Of a DNA stretch of 16,608 nt, positions 14,845 to 16,608 are shown in pieces. The notes beneath the pieces are model-generated. The model saw nothing but the letters and a program-made list of their open reading frames with translations, was not told the DNA's origin and did not search any database. Each line of letters starts with the position of its first letter. The first letter of the stretch is position 1. This DNA comes from CAYMTN01 sp964393335 (GTDB lineage Bacteria > Chloroflexota > Anaerolineae > Aggregatilineales > Aggregatilineaceae). Location: the NCBI GenBank assembly GCA_964393335.1, contig CAYMTN010000115.1, positions 1-16,608 of the forward strand, read 5' to 3'. A program made the position numbers and the translations under genes.

Positions 14845-14967
14845 ACCCTCACCCTTAAATCCCCTCTCCCACAGAGTAGGCGAGGGGACTTGTTCGGTCG
14901 GGTGGGTTTGCTCCCCTCTCCTGCTTGGCGGTCCCCACATGTGGGGCAGGGGCACGGGGGTGAGGGT
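14845..14967. repeat. CTCACCC-type inverted repeat, second member
   Basis: The ends ACCCTCACCC (14845-14854) and GGGTGAGGGT (14958-14967) pair perfectly over 10 bp. Inside are CCCCTC (14861-14866)/GAGGGG (14882-14887) and a 14-bp perfect palindrome CCCCACATGTGGGG (14933-14946). It resembles 10173-10241 in its ends and its CCCCTCTCC tracts. It fills the gap between the convergent MFS and GH57 genes and could end transcription from both sides. Confidence 0.8.
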
Positions 14968-15013
14968 TTCTCACGGTCCGCTGTCTACGCTCACCATTTC
15001 ACCCGCTGCGCCG

Positions 15014-16608
15014 TCACGCCGAACGCCACCAGCGGAAATCAATATCCGGGAACACGCGGTCGCGTTCCCACAGCCGCGCGGCGAGATCGCCATCCGGCGT
15101 ATTACGATCCACACTGGTCGCCAGCGTCAGGAAGCGCTCAAGGTGCTGGCTGAAACGCTGCACCGCGTACTGCCGCGCCTGCCCGGTCGTGACCAGGAAC
15201 GGCCAATCCGAGCTTTCGAGCAGCAGCAGTTCGCGCGCCGCCTGGTTGAGCACACCCCGGATCAGGTCGTCGTCGTACTGGCCGGCATAGTGGTCCGCCA
15301 GCCGCTGCATGTGCCGTTCGGCGTCGTAGATCGGCTCCCACATCCAGTGCGTTTCGGTGTTATCCCACGTGAAGTGCGTGCCACCCGCGCCCCAACTGCC
15401 TTCCGGCAGGTGGATCACGCGCTGCGGCGGGTGCTGCTCGATATAATCCGAGGCGGTGGTCAGATCGACCTTGTCGTTGTGCGCCAGCAGCCGCAGGACC
15501 TGCTTGAGCCATTCGACGCCCTCGAACCACCAGTGCCCGAACAACTCGGTATCGTAATTGGACGCGATCAGCCCGTAGCCCTCGCCGGTATCCCACTGCG
15601 CCTGCAAAATACGCTCGACCAGCGCGGCGAAGTCCCCCGCGTGCATCCGTACCTTGTGACTCGCCCACTCCGGGTGATAAAAATCCTTGTCGCCCAGATC
15701 GACCTTTGCGCCCGTCACGCGCCAGTATTGCAGCCCGCTGACGCCGTCTTTGCGATGAAATTCGCGGTAATCAAAGTCGCCGGGGTAGCCCCAGTCCGCC
15801 GACCAGACGCGCTGCCCGGTTTCGTTGTTGCGCCCGATCACGGCCACGCCGCTGTGCTCATCCGATCCCGGCCCGGCGGTCGTATCGCTGACGTAATACG
15901 CGCGGAACGTCGTCAGCGGCGTGCTGGGTATCGGCTGGGACGCCATCGGGATCAGGTAACGGCGCTTGATCTCGCCATACGGGCCGATGGCCTCGCCCGC
16001 TGCCACGCCGACCGGCGCGCCGCCCGTGATCAGGTGCGTTTCGCTGAAAAAGACCTTGAGGCCCTGCTGTGCCAGAAAATACTCGAGGCCAGGCCGCACC
16101 TGGCCGTACTCGTCGTAGTACGCGGGGCGATACGCGCACTCCGGCAGCCAGATGCCGCGCGGCGCGCGGTTGAAAAAGCGCCGGTAGCTCTGCACGCCGG
16201 TTTTGATCTGCGCCCGGATCGCGCTGTCGGTGCCGAGCAGCGGCAGGTAGCCGTGCGTCGCCGCGCTGGTCGTCACCTCCACGTATCCCTCATCTTGCAG
16301 CCGTTTGAACGCGCCGATCAGGTCGCGGTTGTAGCGGCGATCAAATGAGTCCTTGATCGTTTCGTAATACTGCTGGTAAAAACGCGCCAGCGATTCGAGG
16401 TGTTTGTGGCCGACCCACCAGGGTTTTTCCTGGGGTGGCGGCAGCAGATCGTCCGGGTCATCGTCGTCCGCTGCGCCCGCGTCTGACGCAGTCTCGTCAG
16501 CGTCGGTCAGCGCCGCCGCGACCGCCGCGCGATCGACCGGCGGCAGTTCGCCCACTACGGCTTCCTCACGCGGGACGCCCTGCACCGCGTCCTCGCCGCG
16601 AAAGCGCA
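15014..16608 (-). CDS. GH57 family 1,4-alpha-glucan branching enzyme (N-terminus beyond the right edge)
   Basis: 530 complete codons are visible before the stop at 15014-15016, and the frame stays open to the right edge, so the true start is outside. The GH57 markers present are ATHGYLPLL, GIWLPECAYRP with the nucleophile Glu (codon 16139-16141), SNYDTELFGHWWFEG with the catalytic Asp (codon 15551-15553), and WGAGGTHFTWDNTETHWMW. A DUF1957-like C-terminal helical part follows (RELLLLESSDWPFLVTTGQA). The N-terminal H-x-P-Y/H motif is not in view. The enzyme cuts and re-joins glucan to make alpha-1,6 branches and would replace GH13 GlgB. An unusually acidic stretch (16421-16504) interrupts the conserved domain. 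An internal GTG at 16583 could be mistaken for a start but lacks the first catalytic-domain motif. Confidence 0.93.
   Translation of the reverse strand, partial: RFRGEDAVQGVPREEAVVGELPPVDRAAVAAALTDADETASDAGAADDDDPDDLLPPPQEKPWWVGHKHLESLARFYQQYYETIKDSFDRRYNRDLIGAFKRLQDEGYVEVTTSAATHGYLPLLGTDSAIRAQIKTGVQSYRRFFNRAPRGIWLPECAYRPAYYDEYGQVRPGLEYFLAQQGLKVFFSETHLITGGAPVGVAAGEAIGPYGEIKRRYLIPMASQPIPSTPLTTFRAYYVSDTTAGPGSDEHSGVAVIGRNNETGQRVWSADWGYPGDFDYREFHRKDGVSGLQYWRVTGAKVDLGDKDFYHPEWASHKVRMHAGDFAALVERILQAQWDTGEGYGLIASNYDTELFGHWWFEGVEWLKQVLRLLAHNDKVDLTTASDYIEQHPPQRVIHLPEGSWGAGGTHFTWDNTETHWMWEPIYDAERHMQRLADHYAGQYDDDLIRGVLNQAARELLLLESSDWPFLVTTGQARQYAVQRFSQHLERFLTLATSVDRNTPDGDLAARLWERDRVFPDIDFRWWRSA

Noticed and set aside
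14729..14967. Possible CRISPR array
   Set aside because: Units are 7 bp and contiguous without spacers, and the following palindrome is a single inverted repeat; no cas gene is present.
14939..16348. Plus-strand open frame of 469 codons
   Set aside because: Antisense to the GH57 gene, which has all its visible catalytic motifs; the frame begins inside a palindromic repeat.
16421..16585. Start of the GH57 gene at the GTG 16583-16585
   Set aside because: The frame stays open to the window edge and the protein would lack the first conserved GH57 motif, so the start must be further right.

Overview
The window is GC-rich, gene-dense bacterial DNA with 13 supported protein-coding genes, two of them cut by the window edges. 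No tRNA, rRNA, CRISPR array, transposase or phage gene was seen. A member of Chloroflexota, probably Anaerolineae-like, is the best guess. This rests on the gene content (GH57-type branching enzyme, archaeal-type debranching enzyme, a stand-alone isoamylase early-set protein, a short soluble Ser/Thr kinase with an FRD motif) and on the style of the intergenic hairpin repeats. It is an inference, not proven from the sequence.

Layout. Bases 1-2771, minus strand: a short Ser/Thr kinase-like gene followed by an AddB-like nuclease/helicase-subunit gene that runs off the left edge. Bases 2772-3013: divergent intergenic region with the first of three ~60-bp inverted-repeat elements. Bases 3014-7285, plus strand: a membrane-anchored M23 (LytM) peptidase, a 102-aa glycogen-binding-type (CBM48/E-set) protein, a glycogen debranching enzyme and a secreted or anchored protein of unknown function. 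Bases 7353-13076, minus strand, read right to left: glgA, three tandem paralogous two-TM proteins, glgC and a uridine-kinase-like P-loop protein. Bases 13428-14720, plus strand: an MFS transporter. Bases 15014-16608, minus strand: a GH57 alpha-glucan branching enzyme whose N-terminus lies beyond the right edge.

How it fits together. The core is a glycogen module: GlgC makes ADP-glucose, GlgA elongates the glucan, the GH57 enzyme branches it and the GH133-type enzyme debranches it. The small CBM48 protein probably docks on the polymer. No phosphorylase and no GH13 GlgB are in the window. The most novel content is the family of three adjacent, diverged membrane proteins between glgA and glgC; they share a VTAL-x4-C motif, a GT-x-V-x-G motif and two TM helices, and I recognise no family for them. 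Other points of interest are the kinase with altered Mg-binding residues, GlgA with Gln at the conserved Lys15 position, the acidic insertion in the GH57 enzyme, and two families of palindromic intergenic repeats.
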